Source: an uncultured Gammaproteobacteria bacterium (lineage in GTDB: Bacteria; Pseudomonadota; Gammaproteobacteria; GCA-001735895). From it: a stretch of 42,583 nt of DNA. Both the position numbers and the translations under genes were made by a program. Every line of letters begins with the position of its first letter. The first letter of the stretch is position 1. Under the pieces are notes generated by a model. That model had not been told where the DNA came from. It was given only the letters and a program-made list of their open reading frames with translations, and ran no database searches. The stretch lies in assembly GCA_913061315.1 (NCBI GenBank), contig CAJXUC010000028.1:1-42583 (forward strand), given 5' to 3'. Of the stretch, positions 23,963 to 35,327 are shown one piece after another.

Positions 23963-26599
23963 TTAATCGTTTAGGCTGGTTGTTACCAGCTCGTTTAGGT
24001 CTTTTGATATGTTGGGTGTGGCTGCCATTCTCTCAATTTGAGCTTTCATTAAGGCTGCCTGAGCGGGTAACAACTTACGCCAATGTAAAAAAGCATTTGC
24101 CATACGGGCGGAAACCTGCGGATTGATTTTATCGAGTTCAACAATTTTATTCACAGCAAACTCGTACCCAGCACCATCGACCTGATGAAAGGCACTGAGA
24201 TTGCCAATTAAGGCGCCGAGTAATGATCTCGCTCGGTTGGGATTCGACAAACTATAGGCAGGATGGTCAAATAATTTAATAATAGTAGTCAAAGAGTCGG
24301 TTTGGTAAGACAGTCCCTGCGCACTAAACCACTTGTCCACTACGAGCGCAGTATCTTTCCATTGCTCGTAGAAATCAGACACTATCTGGTTTCTAACCGG
24401 ATGGTGATAATTCACAATCGGTTGTAGACAAGCTATTTGGTCCGTCATGTTATCAGCTGTTTCATATTGTTGACGGCATAAGTCAAAATAGACATCTTTC
24501 TTGAGCGTTAGTAAATAGGCCAAACAGGTGTTTTTAAACCGTCGCTGCGCCATTGCTTCTGGCGTAATAGAATATTCATTAGACGTCAAAGACTCTTGGT
24601 AATGTTTCAATAGCAAGGCTTCATGCTCGGTGGCAATCGATAGGCGAATCGTTTCACGCACCTGTCGAAGCTTGTGAATGTCGACTACATCGAGAAGTTC
24701 ACCCAAATATTTTTCACTCGGTAATATGAGCATTTCAGCTTTAAGTGCCAAATCAAGGCCACTATCGTTGAGTAAAGTCGCAAAGCCATTCACCAGATCA
24801 CCCATCAAATGAACCCACTGATCAACCTCAACCGCGAGCATATCGAGCATCACCCTACTCGCTAATTGTTGACTCGCTTCCCAGCGATTAAAAGCATCGT
24901 TATCACAAGACATTAATTGTGCGAATTCATTGTTGTTCAGATCGGACGTCAATAAAATCGGTGCAGAAAACTCACGAAAGGCAGAAATCACCGGCAAACT
25001 ATCGATATTATTAAAACTAATTCGTTGCTCAACCTGTTTGATATCGATGGTTAATTCAGTATTACCCTGTTCGTCGAGCGTTAAAGCGTTGCCTTGTTGG
25101 TTGAATAAAGACAGTCGCATCGGTAAGTGGAATGGTTGATTGGGCTCACCACGGGTATAGCCAGGGTCTTGAAGGATCACCAACGTGAGTGTTTTTTGAG
25201 ACAAGTCAAATTCACGTCGTATGTTTATTTTTGGTGTGCCAGACTGCTCATACCAGCGCTGAAACTGGCTGAGATCAACACCGGATGCATCTTGCATTGC
25301 CTGCCTAAAGTCATCGGTCGTAACAGCCTGTCCATCGAACCGTTCAAAGTAGAGATCCATGCCCTTTCGAAAATTGGCTTTACCCAGCAGCGTATGAATC
25401 ATGCGAACCACTTCAGCGCCCTTGTTGTAAACCGTTGCCGTGTAGAAATTGTTAATTTCCTGATAAAACGCCGGTCGAACTGGATGCGCCATCGGGCCAG
25501 CATCTTCAGGAAATTGGTGATTACGCAAAACACGAACATCGGTAATACGCTGAATCGCCCGTGACGTCATGTCGGAGCTAAATTCCTGATCACGAAAAAC
25601 AGTGAGACCCTCCTTCAAACTCAGTTGGAACCAATCACGGCAGGTGACCCGGTTGCCGGTCCAGTTATGGAAATACTCATGTCCAATGACCCCTTCAATT
25701 CCTAAGTAATCATCATCGGTCGCAGTTTGTGGGTTGGCTAACACGTATTTAGTGTTAAAAACGTTCAAACCTTTGTTTTCCATTGCACCCATGTTGAAGT
25801 CGTCCACCGCGACAACCATGTATAAATCAAGGTCGTACTCCAACCCAAACGTATCCTCATCCCATTTCATCGCTTTTTGCAGCGATATCAGGGCATGCTC
25901 GCATTTATCTTTATTGTGATGCTCGGTAAAAAACTGCAGCGCAACCGATCGGCCAGAGACGGTTGTAAACTCACCATCAATTCGAGCTAAATCACCCGCA
26001 ACTAGGGCGAATAAGTAGCTTGGCTTTGGATAAGGATCAGACCACTCAACCCAATGCACATTATCCAATTCGGTTGACTTGCCAGAATCGACCAAGTTGC
26101 CATTAGACAGTAAATGAGGAAATTGCTGAGGGTTTCCAAAAATTGTGGTTTTAAAGACAGACATCACGTCAGGCCGATCGAGATAGTAGGTAATGTAGCG
26201 AAAACCTTGTGCCTCGCACTGTGTGCAAAAATTACCATTCGACAAATATAACCCTTCAAGGCGAGTATTTTCAGCCGGATCGATCTCTACCTCACAGGAC
26301 AATATGAAATGATCAGCAACATTGGGTAGCGTTAGGTGCGTTTCAGTAATTTGATATTGATCAGCGCTTAAAAGCACATCGTCAATACTCACACTCAATA
26401 ATTTAAGGTTAATGCCGTCCAACTTTAAACCCTGAGATGCTGAATTTTCTAACTTGGAATCTGTACGAGAAATGGACAACCGGCTTTCAACCCGAGTTTT
26501 ATTCTTATCCAAATGAAACACCAGTTCCGTATTAGTAATGGTGAATTCTGGAGGTGCATACTCACTCAGATATTTTCGTAAATTTTGATCAGTTTTCAT
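23963..26599 (-). CDS. pepN: Aminopeptidase N
   Basis: An 878-residue M1 family zinc aminopeptidase with broad N-terminal specificity. The exopeptidase motif GAMEN is at 271-275, zinc ligands His307 and His311 in GHEYFHNWTGN, and the third ligand Glu330 in LKEGLTVFRDQ. Glu308 is the general base. The C-terminal half is the all-helical DUF3458 region typical of E. coli-type PepN (870 residues). First gene of the pepN-rpfE-like-recJ unit, divergent from ndk across about 290 bp that hold both promoters. Confidence 0.97.
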   Translation of the reverse strand: MKTDQNLRKYLSEYAPPEFTITNTELVFHLDKNKTRVESRLSISRTDSKLENSASQGLKLDGINLKLLSVSIDDVLLSADQYQITETHLTLPNVADHFILSCEVEIDPAENTRLEGLYLSNGNFCTQCEAQGFRYITYYLDRPDVMSVFKTTIFGNPQQFPHLLSNGNLVDSGKSTELDNVHWVEWSDPYPKPSYLFALVAGDLARIDGEFTTVSGRSVALQFFTEHHNKDKCEHALISLQKAMKWDEDTFGLEYDLDLYMVVAVDDFNMGAMENKGLNVFNTKYVLANPQTATDDDYLGIEGVIGHEYFHNWTGNRVTCRDWFQLSLKEGLTVFRDQEFSSDMTSRAIQRITDVRVLRNHQFPEDAGPMAHPVRPAFYQEINNFYTATVYNKGAEVVRMIHTLLGKANFRKGMDLYFERFDGQAVTTDDFRQAMQDASGVDLSQFQRWYEQSGTPKINIRREFDLSQKTLTLVILQDPGYTRGEPNQPFHLPMRLSLFNQQGNALTLDEQGNTELTIDIKQVEQRISFNNIDSLPVISAFREFSAPILLTSDLNNNEFAQLMSCDNDAFNRWEASQQLASRVMLDMLAVEVDQWVHLMGDLVNGFATLLNDSGLDLALKAEMLILPSEKYLGELLDVVDIHKLRQVRETIRLSIATEHEALLLKHYQESLTSNEYSITPEAMAQRRFKNTCLAYLLTLKKDVYFDLCRQQYETADNMTDQIACLQPIVNYHHPVRNQIVSDFYEQWKDTALVVDKWFSAQGLSYQTDSLTTIIKLFDHPAYSLSNPNRARSLLGALIGNLSAFHQVDGAGYEFAVNKIVELDKINPQVSARMANAFLHWRKLLPAQAALMKAQIERMAATPNISKDLNELVTTSLND

Positions 26600-26888
26600 G
26601 AAATTAACCTTATTAACTATGTCAAATGATGGCGCAAAAAAGATGCAAGGAGTGTACCTGAATCCTCACTATAGGCCGTTTGAATTTTCCAATAATCAGT
26701 AAAAATAGTGCCATTGCATGCGGTCTCAATGGAATTAATATCAAATAACTCAATCTATTTCAGGACAGGCCAAATTAGAACACGACATAAGGTTTCGAAT
26801 AGTTATCAAATCCGCTATCATGCGCTTCGATTTTTATTGTTATAAATATCCATATTTGAACTAATTGATCATACTAGAGAAACTTAAC

Positions 26889-27320
26889 ATGGCTACAGAA
26901 CGAACTATTTCAATCATTAAACCCGACGCCGTTGCTAAAAATGTTATCGGTGAAATTTACAGCCGCTTCGAAAAAGCAGGCTTGAGTATTGTTGCTGCTC
27001 GCATGGAACATTTGACAGCTGAAAAAGCAGGTGAATTTTATTCAGTTCACAAAGAGCGTCCTTTCTACAACGACCTTGTATCTTTCATGACTTCGGGTCC
27101 TGTAATGATTCAAGTGCTCGAGGGCGAAAATGCAATCTCAGCTAACCGTGACGTAATGGGTGCTACTAACCCAGCAGATGCAGCCGCTGGCACTATCCGT
27201 GCCGACTTCGCTCAATCTATTGATGAAAACGCGGTACATGGATCAGATAGTGAAGAAACCGCGAATGCAGAAATTGAATTTTTCTTTGGAGCCGATGGTG
27301 TTTGCGCTAGAACGCGTTAA
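26889..27320 (+). CDS. ndk: Nucleoside diphosphate kinase
   Basis: 143 residues from ATG 26889, the same length as E. coli Ndk; an in-frame ATG 24 bp upstream would add eight unconserved residues and is not used. The enzyme equalises NTP pools by ping-pong phosphotransfer through His117 in ENAVHGSDS. Other signature parts are [23 protein letters not shown] and [11 protein letters not shown]. The gene is monocistronic with a likely terminator at 27347-27372; the usual neighbour rlmN is missing. Confidence 0.97.
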   Translation: MATERTISIIKPDAVAKNVIGEIYSRFEKAGLSIVAARMEHLTAEKAGEFYSVHKERPFYNDLVSFMTSGPVMIQVLEGENAISANRDVMGATNPADAAAGTIRADFAQSIDENAVHGSDSEETANAEIEFFFGADGVCARTR

Positions 27321-27346
27321 AACAATAGCCTTGAATTAGATCAGAC

Positions 27347-27372
27347 GAGCCAGGAAGTGACATTTCTGGCTC
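27347..27372 (+). terminator. Probable terminator after ndk
   Basis: GAGCCAGGAA-gtgaca-TTTCTGGCTC gives a 10-bp stem with one G-T pair; followed by ctctttcg, a weak pyrimidine-rich tract. Confidence 0.5.
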
Positions 27373-27570
27373 CTCTTTCGCTAGGGTGTTCAGCCCAAGC
27401 AACTATTATTTTAGTTAAAAAGTTCTCATTGAACCGTTTTAAAAGAATAGGTTATCTCTTTCTTTAACTATTTATTTCTGATATTTCTGCATCAACGCTA
27501 GTCACTAAATTAATAACCGATCTCCCAAACACTCAGTATCATAGATTAATGTGTCGAGTGATAAAGTTAT

Positions 27571-29712
27571 TTACTGACGATTCCAGCGATGAAATTTGCC
27601 AACCCATTCTAGTAACTTTTTAGGCGCATGAGCTCGCTTCCATTCCCCAGCAACATATTTATTAGCCTCAGCCATAGTTGGGTAAATGTGAATAGTACCT
27701 AATATTTTATTAAGACCCAGGTTGTGCTTCATTGCTAAAACATACTCAGCGATTAAATCACCCGCATGCTCACCAACAATGGTAACCCCTAAGATTTTGT
27801 CTTTACCTGGAACTGTGAGTACCTTTACAAAACCATGATCCTCACTATCTACGATAGCGCGATCTAAATCATCAATTTCATATTGTGTTACTTCATAGGC
27901 AATGCTCTGCTCTTTTGCTTCCAGTTCATTCAAACCGACTCTAGCCACCTCTGGTTCTGAAAATGTTGCCCAGGGAATAACCGAGTAGTCAACTTTGAAT
28001 CGTTTCAGACCTCCAAACAAAGCATTCACTGATGCAAACCAGGCTTGGTGAGCCGCAACATGCGTAAATTGGTAAGGTCCGGCCACATCCCCACAAGCCA
28101 GGATAGTGGGGATATTAGTTTGAAGGTAGTCATTCACTTCAATCGTTTTATTCGGGTTCAACCGAACACCAAGTTCTTCAAGACCAAAGCCAGCTGTATT
28201 TGCGGCCCGTCCAACTGCCACAATTAGAGTATCAAACTCGATTTCAACATCAACACCCTTATGCTCGGTAATCAAAATATTTTTATTATCGCGTTTAACA
28301 AATTGTTTTGCTTTGTGGTTCACCAGTACATTAACCCCTTCATCCATTAATCTAGATTGAACTAGCTTTGACACTTCTTCATCTTCTCTGAGTAAAATTC
28401 TGGGAGCCATTTCGACTTGCGTAACAGAAATATTCAAACGTCCAAATGCCTGGGTTAACTCAGTACCAATCGGACCACCACCGAGTACCACTAATTTTTC
28501 AGGCTTTATACGTAGGTCCCATAAATTACTCGAGGTAAAATAACTGACGGACTCAATACCTTCAATGGGTGGTATGAAAGGACGGGCACCAGTGGCAATA
28601 ACAATATTTTTCGCAGTAATTGTTTTACCGTTTACCTCGACTGACCAAGGTGAGGTGATTGTTGCTTCACCCGTCACAACGTCAACCCCAAGGCTGGTAT
28701 AACGCTCGATTGAATCGTGCGGCTCTATTTTTTTGATCACACTGGCTACACGTTCCATTACTTCAACAAAATCAAAGTCAGCTTGCGCATGTTTAATTCC
28801 AAACTCCTGACAACGCGACACATGAGACATAAACTTGGCTGATCGAATAATCGCTTTAGATGGCACACAACCCGTGTTGAGGCAATCACCACCCATTTTA
28901 TGACGTTCTATCAGGGTTACTTTGGCTTTTACCGCAGCGGCTATGTATGAAGTCACCAGCCCAGCTGATCCACCACCAATCACTACTATATTGGTATCGA
29001 AATGATCAGGTTTTTTAAAACCTGACAACGCTTTGCGATTGTTGAGCATAGAAATAATTTTCTTACCCATGAACGGCATTAATCCCAGCAGTACAAATGA
29101 AATCAGTAATTCAAATGTAAATATGTCGGAGGTTGATTCGATTTGAGCCAACTGTGTACCAGCATTAACAAAAACTAAAGTGCCGGCCAGCATGCCTAAT
29201 TGGCTAACCCAGTAAAAGCTCTTTAATTTAATACTAGTCAATCCCATCACTAGATTAATCACAAAAAATGGGAATACAGGCACTAATCTCAACGCAAAAA
29301 GATAGAATGCACCCTCTTTTGCAATACCGTCGTTGATTGATTTAAGTGAGCTGCGAAAACGCGACTGAACTGTCTCACGAAATAAATAGCGTGAAAATAG
29401 AAATGCTAACGACGCACCTAGAGAGCTTGCGAAAGAAACCAGCAATAGCCCTGTGACCAAACCAAAAATAGCACCACCAGCTAGCGTTAAGATAGCAGCG
29501 CCCGGTAAAGAGGCGCCTGTTACAATCACATAAATCGTGAAATATAAAACCAATGTGAGTAATTGGTTTTCTGAATAGAACTGCTCTATCTGAAATTGTT
29601 GAGATTTAATGTAATCGAGTGTCAGATAGTGACCAAGATCAAAAACAAAAAAAAGAACTATAATGCTAGCTAATACGACAACCAAACCCGTTTTTTTCAT
29701 AGAATTGTTCAC
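27571..29712 (-). CDS. TVP38/TMEM64 (DedA-like) - FAD disulfide-reductase fusion
   Basis: A 713-residue two-domain protein. Residues about 1-225 are a TVP38/TMEM64 membrane domain (IVTGASLPGAAILTLAGGAI and FALRLVPVFPFFVINLVMG are its landmarks). Residues 238-713 are a class I flavoprotein disulfide reductase with FAD motif VVIGGGSAGLVTS, redox pair Cys277/Cys282 in GGDCLNTGCVPSK, NAD(P) motif VVLGGGPIGTELTQ, and ACGDVAGPYQFTH. The C-terminal active-site motif reads HIYPTMAE: the base histidine of lipoamide dehydrogenase (HPT) is tyrosine, as in mercuric-reductase-like enzymes, but the C-terminal metal-binding cysteine pair of MerA is missing. The same fusion is known in other bacteria; its substrate is unknown. 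Likely a membrane-bound NAD(P)H:quinone or disulfide oxidoreductase. Confidence 0.88.
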   Translation of the reverse strand: MNNSMKKTGLVVVLASIIVLFFVFDLGHYLTLDYIKSQQFQIEQFYSENQLLTLVLYFTIYVIVTGASLPGAAILTLAGGAIFGLVTGLLLVSFASSLGASLAFLFSRYLFRETVQSRFRSSLKSINDGIAKEGAFYLFALRLVPVFPFFVINLVMGLTSIKLKSFYWVSQLGMLAGTLVFVNAGTQLAQIESTSDIFTFELLISFVLLGLMPFMGKKIISMLNNRKALSGFKKPDHFDTNIVVIGGGSAGLVTSYIAAAVKAKVTLIERHKMGGDCLNTGCVPSKAIIRSAKFMSHVSRCQEFGIKHAQADFDFVEVMERVASVIKKIEPHDSIERYTSLGVDVVTGEATITSPWSVEVNGKTITAKNIVIATGARPFIPPIEGIESVSYFTSSNLWDLRIKPEKLVVLGGGPIGTELTQAFGRLNISVTQVEMAPRILLREDEEVSKLVQSRLMDEGVNVLVNHKAKQFVKRDNKNILITEHKGVDVEIEFDTLIVAVGRAANTAGFGLEELGVRLNPNKTIEVNDYLQTNIPTILACGDVAGPYQFTHVAAHQAWFASVNALFGGLKRFKVDYSVIPWATFSEPEVARVGLNELEAKEQSIAYEVTQYEIDDLDRAIVDSEDHGFVKVLTVPGKDKILGVTIVGEHAGDLIAEYVLAMKHNLGLNKILGTIHIYPTMAEANKYVAGEWKRAHAPKKLLEWVGKFHRWNRQ

Positions 29713-30187
29713 TGGCCTTTAAAAAATTTGTGTTGTGACTGCTATTGTTCCTTTCAGTTCAAAGTATTTCATTGCAAACATTGATATCTTTTTAAAGGAA
29801 ATGACTCGCCAGTATATATTTAACCCAACAGGCAGAGGAACAACCATCATCCATTGGCTGTACTTGGGTTGTAAATAATAACCAGAGCTCTTAATCAAAA
29901 CGTTCAATCACTGTTGATGAAACATCCTCATTTTTATGATCAAATACTAAGACATTTTAATAGTAATCTTTTTCTGGAACTACAACGATAGTTTTACAGT
30001 GCGAAAGCAGCCATCTTCAACTTCTTAAGAGACTTATAAAAGATAAACACCAAAGACATGAGATAACCCCGCGATTGTCGGCTATATTAAAGGGGAATAT
30101 TTAGCATTGCTGAAAAAATTTATACAATAGGAACTACACTAACACTGGTTAGTCCATCATAACATTAATACCTCGAAGGTTTATTTC
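29713..30187. other. Divergent intergenic region
   Basis: 475 bp between the divergent flavoprotein fusion and GST genes. A 25-codon plus-strand frame starts at about 29799 (MTRQYIFNPTGRG) after AAAGGA but is too short to call. No RNA gene or repeat was recognised; it must hold both promoters. Confidence 0.4.
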
Positions 30188-30847
30188 ATGCCAATAGAAC
30201 TCATCAGTTTTAAAACCTGTCCTTTTGTACAGAGAACATTGATAACGCTTGGTTATAAAGATGTAGCGCATGAAATTACATTTATCGACCTTGCCAACCC
30301 CCCTGCATGGTTCCTTGAGTTGTCTCCACTGGGTAAGGTGCCCGTGTTAAAAATCGACGGTGAGGTAATTTTTGAATCAGCAGTAATTAATGAATACATT
30401 GATGACATTACCGGTGGTGAGCTTCAGCCCAAAGAACCTTTATTAAGAGCAAAAAATCGAGCTTGGATTGAATATGCGTCCAATATGCTCGGCACAGGAT
30501 ATATGATGAAGATGGCAAAGGATAAAGAAGAGTACGAAACGTATCGGACTCAATTGATGTCGCAGATGCAACGAATTGAAAACCAACTAGATGATGGACC
30601 CTGGTTTAATGGAGACAATTTTTCACTTGCCGATACCGCATTTGCCCCAATATTCATGCACGATGCTGTGGCTAACTATCGCTTCTCTGTTATTAATTTT
30701 GAATCCTTGCCAAAGATTTCGGCTTGGTCGAAACGTTTATTGAAAACTCCAGCCGTAAAACAATCCGTTGTGCCCGACTTTGAAATTTTGTACCTAGAAG
30801 CAATCGAAAAATCAGGCAGTTATTGCTGGAAAAACTCAATTCGTTAG
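30188..30847 (+). CDS. Glutathione S-transferase family protein
   Basis: A 219-residue protein. The N-terminal thioredoxin-fold domain reads SFKTCPFVQRTLITLGYK, with Cys11 at the position used by omega/beta-class and stringent-starvation-like GSTs, followed by the glutathione-binding LGKVPVLKIDG and FESAVINEYIDD (Glu-Ser). The C-terminal all-helical domain contains the N-capping block FSLADTAFAPIF. It likely works as a thioltransferase or dehalogenase-type GST; substrate unknown. Its 3' end overlaps the convergent Nudix gene by 12 bp. Confidence 0.88.
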   Translation: MPIELISFKTCPFVQRTLITLGYKDVAHEITFIDLANPPAWFLELSPLGKVPVLKIDGEVIFESAVINEYIDDITGGELQPKEPLLRAKNRAWIEYASNMLGTGYMMKMAKDKEEYETYRTQLMSQMQRIENQLDDGPWFNGDNFSLADTAFAPIFMHDAVANYRFSVINFESLPKISAWSKRLLKTPAVKQSVVPDFEILYLEAIEKSGSYCWKNSIR

Positions 30848-31453
30848 CTTGGGTTTTAACATTTCTATCAGTGATAAGGTCATTCGCGCGGTAGCACCCC
30901 ACAAGAGCTCTCCTTCATATTCTTCATAGTAGATCAAGGGCCAAGGGCGTTTTGAATCTAGATGAGAACGTTGCTCCATTCGATAATGAGATGAGTTAGC
31001 AAGCCAGTTGAGTGGTAGCGTAAAGGTATGTGCTACCTCAGATTGATCAAGTTTCAATGGGTAAGGCCAAGGAATCACACCGACATAAGGTGTAACTTGA
31101 AATTCACTGATAGTATGATGATGATTGAGATGACCTAGTGCAGTTACGTCACTTGGTTTAATACCCACTTCTTCTTCTGCTTCGCGTAACGCAGTCATTT
31201 CCAGAGAAGCATCATCTGGCTCACGCTTACCGCCAGCAAAAGCGACTTGTCCACTGTGTTGGTCGCCTTTGAATACCGCACGTCTAATGTAAAGAATGTG
31301 CCAACCTTCATCAATCCTCAAAAACGGAATGAGTACAGCAGCTTCTCGACTGTTCGACCCCATCATTTCAGGTGGGACATCAAAGGTCGGCGCAGACTGT
31401 ATTCTCAGGTAATAAGATATTTCTTCAATAGTGAGCGAGTCAAAATTCAACAT
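30836..31453 (-). CDS. Nudix hydrolase, CoA pyrophosphatase-like (NudL)
   Basis: A 205-residue Nudix enzyme of the YeaB/NudL group, which hydrolyses coenzyme A and its derivatives to 4'-phosphopantetheine and 3',5'-ADP. The Nudix box GGKREPDDASLEMTALREAE followed by EEVGI is intact, and the preceding SGQVAFAGG matches the CoAse-type (UPF0035) signature. Length and domain order fit. It is 27 bp downstream of the HisA-like/methyltransferase fusion on the same strand, so probably in one transcript; a functional link is not evident. Confidence 0.87.
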   Translation of the reverse strand: MLNFDSLTIEEISYYLRIQSAPTFDVPPEMMGSNSREAAVLIPFLRIDEGWHILYIRRAVFKGDQHSGQVAFAGGKREPDDASLEMTALREAEEEVGIKPSDVTALGHLNHHHTISEFQVTPYVGVIPWPYPLKLDQSEVAHTFTLPLNWLANSSHYRMEQRSHLDSKRPWPLIYYEEYEGELLWGATARMTLSLIEMLKPKLTN

Positions 31454-31479
31454 CAGGTCTGTTGCTAATAGATTTTCAT

Positions 31480-32994
31480 TTATTGTTTTCTGGCAATGAG
31501 CTGAAATAGTCTGGCGGTGTGTTTATAAGGCTCACGATTAGACAGCTCAAATTCAAGCTTTCGAAGCTTTTCATTGACTTCGACATCATTTTTTTCTTCA
31601 TTGGTTCCCCAGTAGTTATACATACAGCGAATACCATAATGGTTTTCAATTTCGCACCCTTTTTCTTTCAACATTACTGACAATTCATTAGCTCTGAATG
31701 CTTGCATTTCCATTTTAAATGTCGGGCTATATTGGATTGTTTGGTCTAATGAGTCGTAAGCTTTATCTAAATCACTTTCTAAAAAAGCAGCCTGATATGC
31801 AAATGAATATTGATTGGCAGTTATCAGTGACAGGAAGCCACCAGGACGTAATATCTTGAGCATCATATCTAAGACTGGCTCTAGGTCATCGACAAATTGA
31901 ATGACGTTGTGGCAAAGTACAATATCAAAATCAGGCTCAGGAAATTTCTTTCCTAAACTCAAAATATCGAGCGCATGAGTTTGTATCCGCCCCGACGCAC
32001 CTGACAAAGCAGCGGTCACATTAGCGTCGTCGAGCATTTGCTGAGATGTATCAACCAAATCTATCTGGTGATTCATTCGCGCTAACGCCAAGCTATCAAC
32101 GCCATTACCACCACCAGCATCCAGAATTCGTAATGGTGGTGAATCAACTGGAATATGCTTTTTGAGGTTATTTTCAACTAACTCGTAACTAAATTTAGCC
32201 CAAGTTGTATTCTGTTCCTGTTTCCACTGATTGAGATTTGACTCGAATGAATCTCTTTTACTCGAAGTCCGTAAGGCTTTTTTCAATTCTAGATTTCCTG
32301 TATAGAGAGCCTTGCCAACAATGACGCCAGTAATACCCGCATTGTTATAACAATCAGAGACATCTGCCAGGCTCCCAATTCCACCACCAACAATTATATT
32401 TAACCCACTGACTTGGGATAAAGCAATCGAAGCATCAAGATCAACGCCCGTCATAGAGCCATCTAAATGAATACTCGTGAGGATCGCAGTGGTAACACCA
32501 AAATGCCTCATCTGTATAGCCAAGCTGGTGGCCTGCACACTTCCACCAGCTTTCCATCCATGGATTTTAACTTCACCAGCTTCATCGGCATCAATGCCCA
32601 GAATAATTGAATCACTGCCATAAGCCACAATTGCATCGACCATTAGCTGAGGTTCTTCTATTGCTGCGGTTCCAATAATAACCCGTTTAATACCTATCTT
32701 CATGGCCCAGTGAACATCGTCCATGCTGCGTATGCCACCACCAAATTGAATGTTGACGTCTAAATCGGCCATCTTTTTTATCAGGCTCCAATTGTTGGTT
32801 GCATCTTCATCAAATGCAGCATCAAGGTTGATAACCTGTAACCATATTGCACCCTGATCTATCCATTGCTGTGCACAAGCGACTGGATCAGTATGGAAAA
32901 TAATTGGGTGATCAATATCGCCTTTGGTAAACCTGACGACTTCACCATTTCTTATATGGATGGCTGGAAATATTGTAAACTTACTAATACTCAT
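31480..32994 (-). CDS. HisA-like TIM barrel fused to SAM-methyltransferase
   Basis: A continuous 504-residue frame. Residues 6-242 are a HisA-type barrel (phosphoribosylformimino-AICAR-ribotide isomerase): both phosphate-binding loops are present, FGGGIRS (84-90) and VGGGIGS (202-208), as are Asp135 in GIDADE and Asp178 in IHLDGS. The residue equal to the catalytic Asp8 of T. maritima HisA is His13 (PAIHIRNGEVVRF, where PAID is expected). Residues about 250-504 are a class I methyltransferase with motif I LDAGGGNGVDS (291-301), LVDTSQQMLDDA, and ILRPGGFLSLI; its end (KLEFELSNREPY, ARLFQLIARK) resembles CmoM-type tRNA methyltransferases. No other his gene is near. Function unknown; histidine biosynthesis is doubtful because of the missing aspartate. 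Confidence 0.85.
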   Translation of the reverse strand: MSISKFTIFPAIHIRNGEVVRFTKGDIDHPIIFHTDPVACAQQWIDQGAIWLQVINLDAAFDEDATNNWSLIKKMADLDVNIQFGGGIRSMDDVHWAMKIGIKRVIIGTAAIEEPQLMVDAIVAYGSDSIILGIDADEAGEVKIHGWKAGGSVQATSLAIQMRHFGVTTAILTSIHLDGSMTGVDLDASIALSQVSGLNIIVGGGIGSLADVSDCYNNAGITGVIVGKALYTGNLELKKALRTSSKRDSFESNLNQWKQEQNTTWAKFSYELVENNLKKHIPVDSPPLRILDAGGGNGVDSLALARMNHQIDLVDTSQQMLDDANVTAALSGASGRIQTHALDILSLGKKFPEPDFDIVLCHNVIQFVDDLEPVLDMMLKILRPGGFLSLITANQYSFAYQAAFLESDLDKAYDSLDQTIQYSPTFKMEMQAFRANELSVMLKEKGCEIENHYGIRCMYNYWGTNEEKNDVEVNEKLRKLEFELSNREPYKHTARLFQLIARKQ

Positions 32995-33240
32995 GAAGTT
33001 ATACCAACTATTTAACTATTTAAGGCGAATTGAGATTATGGGAATCTTAAGTCTTAGAAAAATTATGAGGAGAGCCTAACATACGACACAAGCCGTATGT
33101 GTATAGAGTTCGGAGGGTTGTTCTTATTGGTACTGCAAGATGATCAGAAAAATTAATTATATTACTGAGGGCACCGCAAGGAATATTTTATATTTGAAAG
33201 ACTAAGCACTCGATTTACAATAATGAATTAAGGTTTAGAA

Positions 33241-35191
<1,951 letters not shown>

Positions 35192-35251
35192 ATTATATTT
35201 TATACCTGGCTTATACCTAGCTTGATGCCAGATTCTTATGCCTGAATAGCA

Positions 35252-35312
35252 AAAAAACCTGGCGTGTATATCTTACATCCCACTGCAAGGATAAGTAAGA
35301 CACGCCAGGTTT
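35252..35312 (-). terminator. Terminator/attenuator between dnaK and dnaJ
   Basis: On the minus strand AAACCTGGCGTGT and ACACGCCAGGTTT form a 13-bp perfect stem, extended inward by a 5-bp CTTAC/GTAAG pair, and are followed by seven T. It begins 15 bp after the dnaK stop and would strongly reduce transcription into dnaJ. Confidence 0.85.
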
Positions 35313-35327
35313 CGGACCGCTTAAAGT

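Noticed and set aside
26865..26888. Upstream ATG for ndk
   Set aside because: Adds eight residues unlike any Ndk; ATG 26889 gives exactly the family's 143 residues and the usual MATERT start.
27571..29712. Calling the gene merA (mercuric reductase)
   Set aside because: No N-terminal HMA domain or C-terminal Cys pair, and an unrelated membrane domain is fused at the N terminus.
31480..32994. Calling the gene hisA
   Set aside because: Only half of the protein is HisA-like, the catalytic aspartate is missing and there is no histidine gene context.
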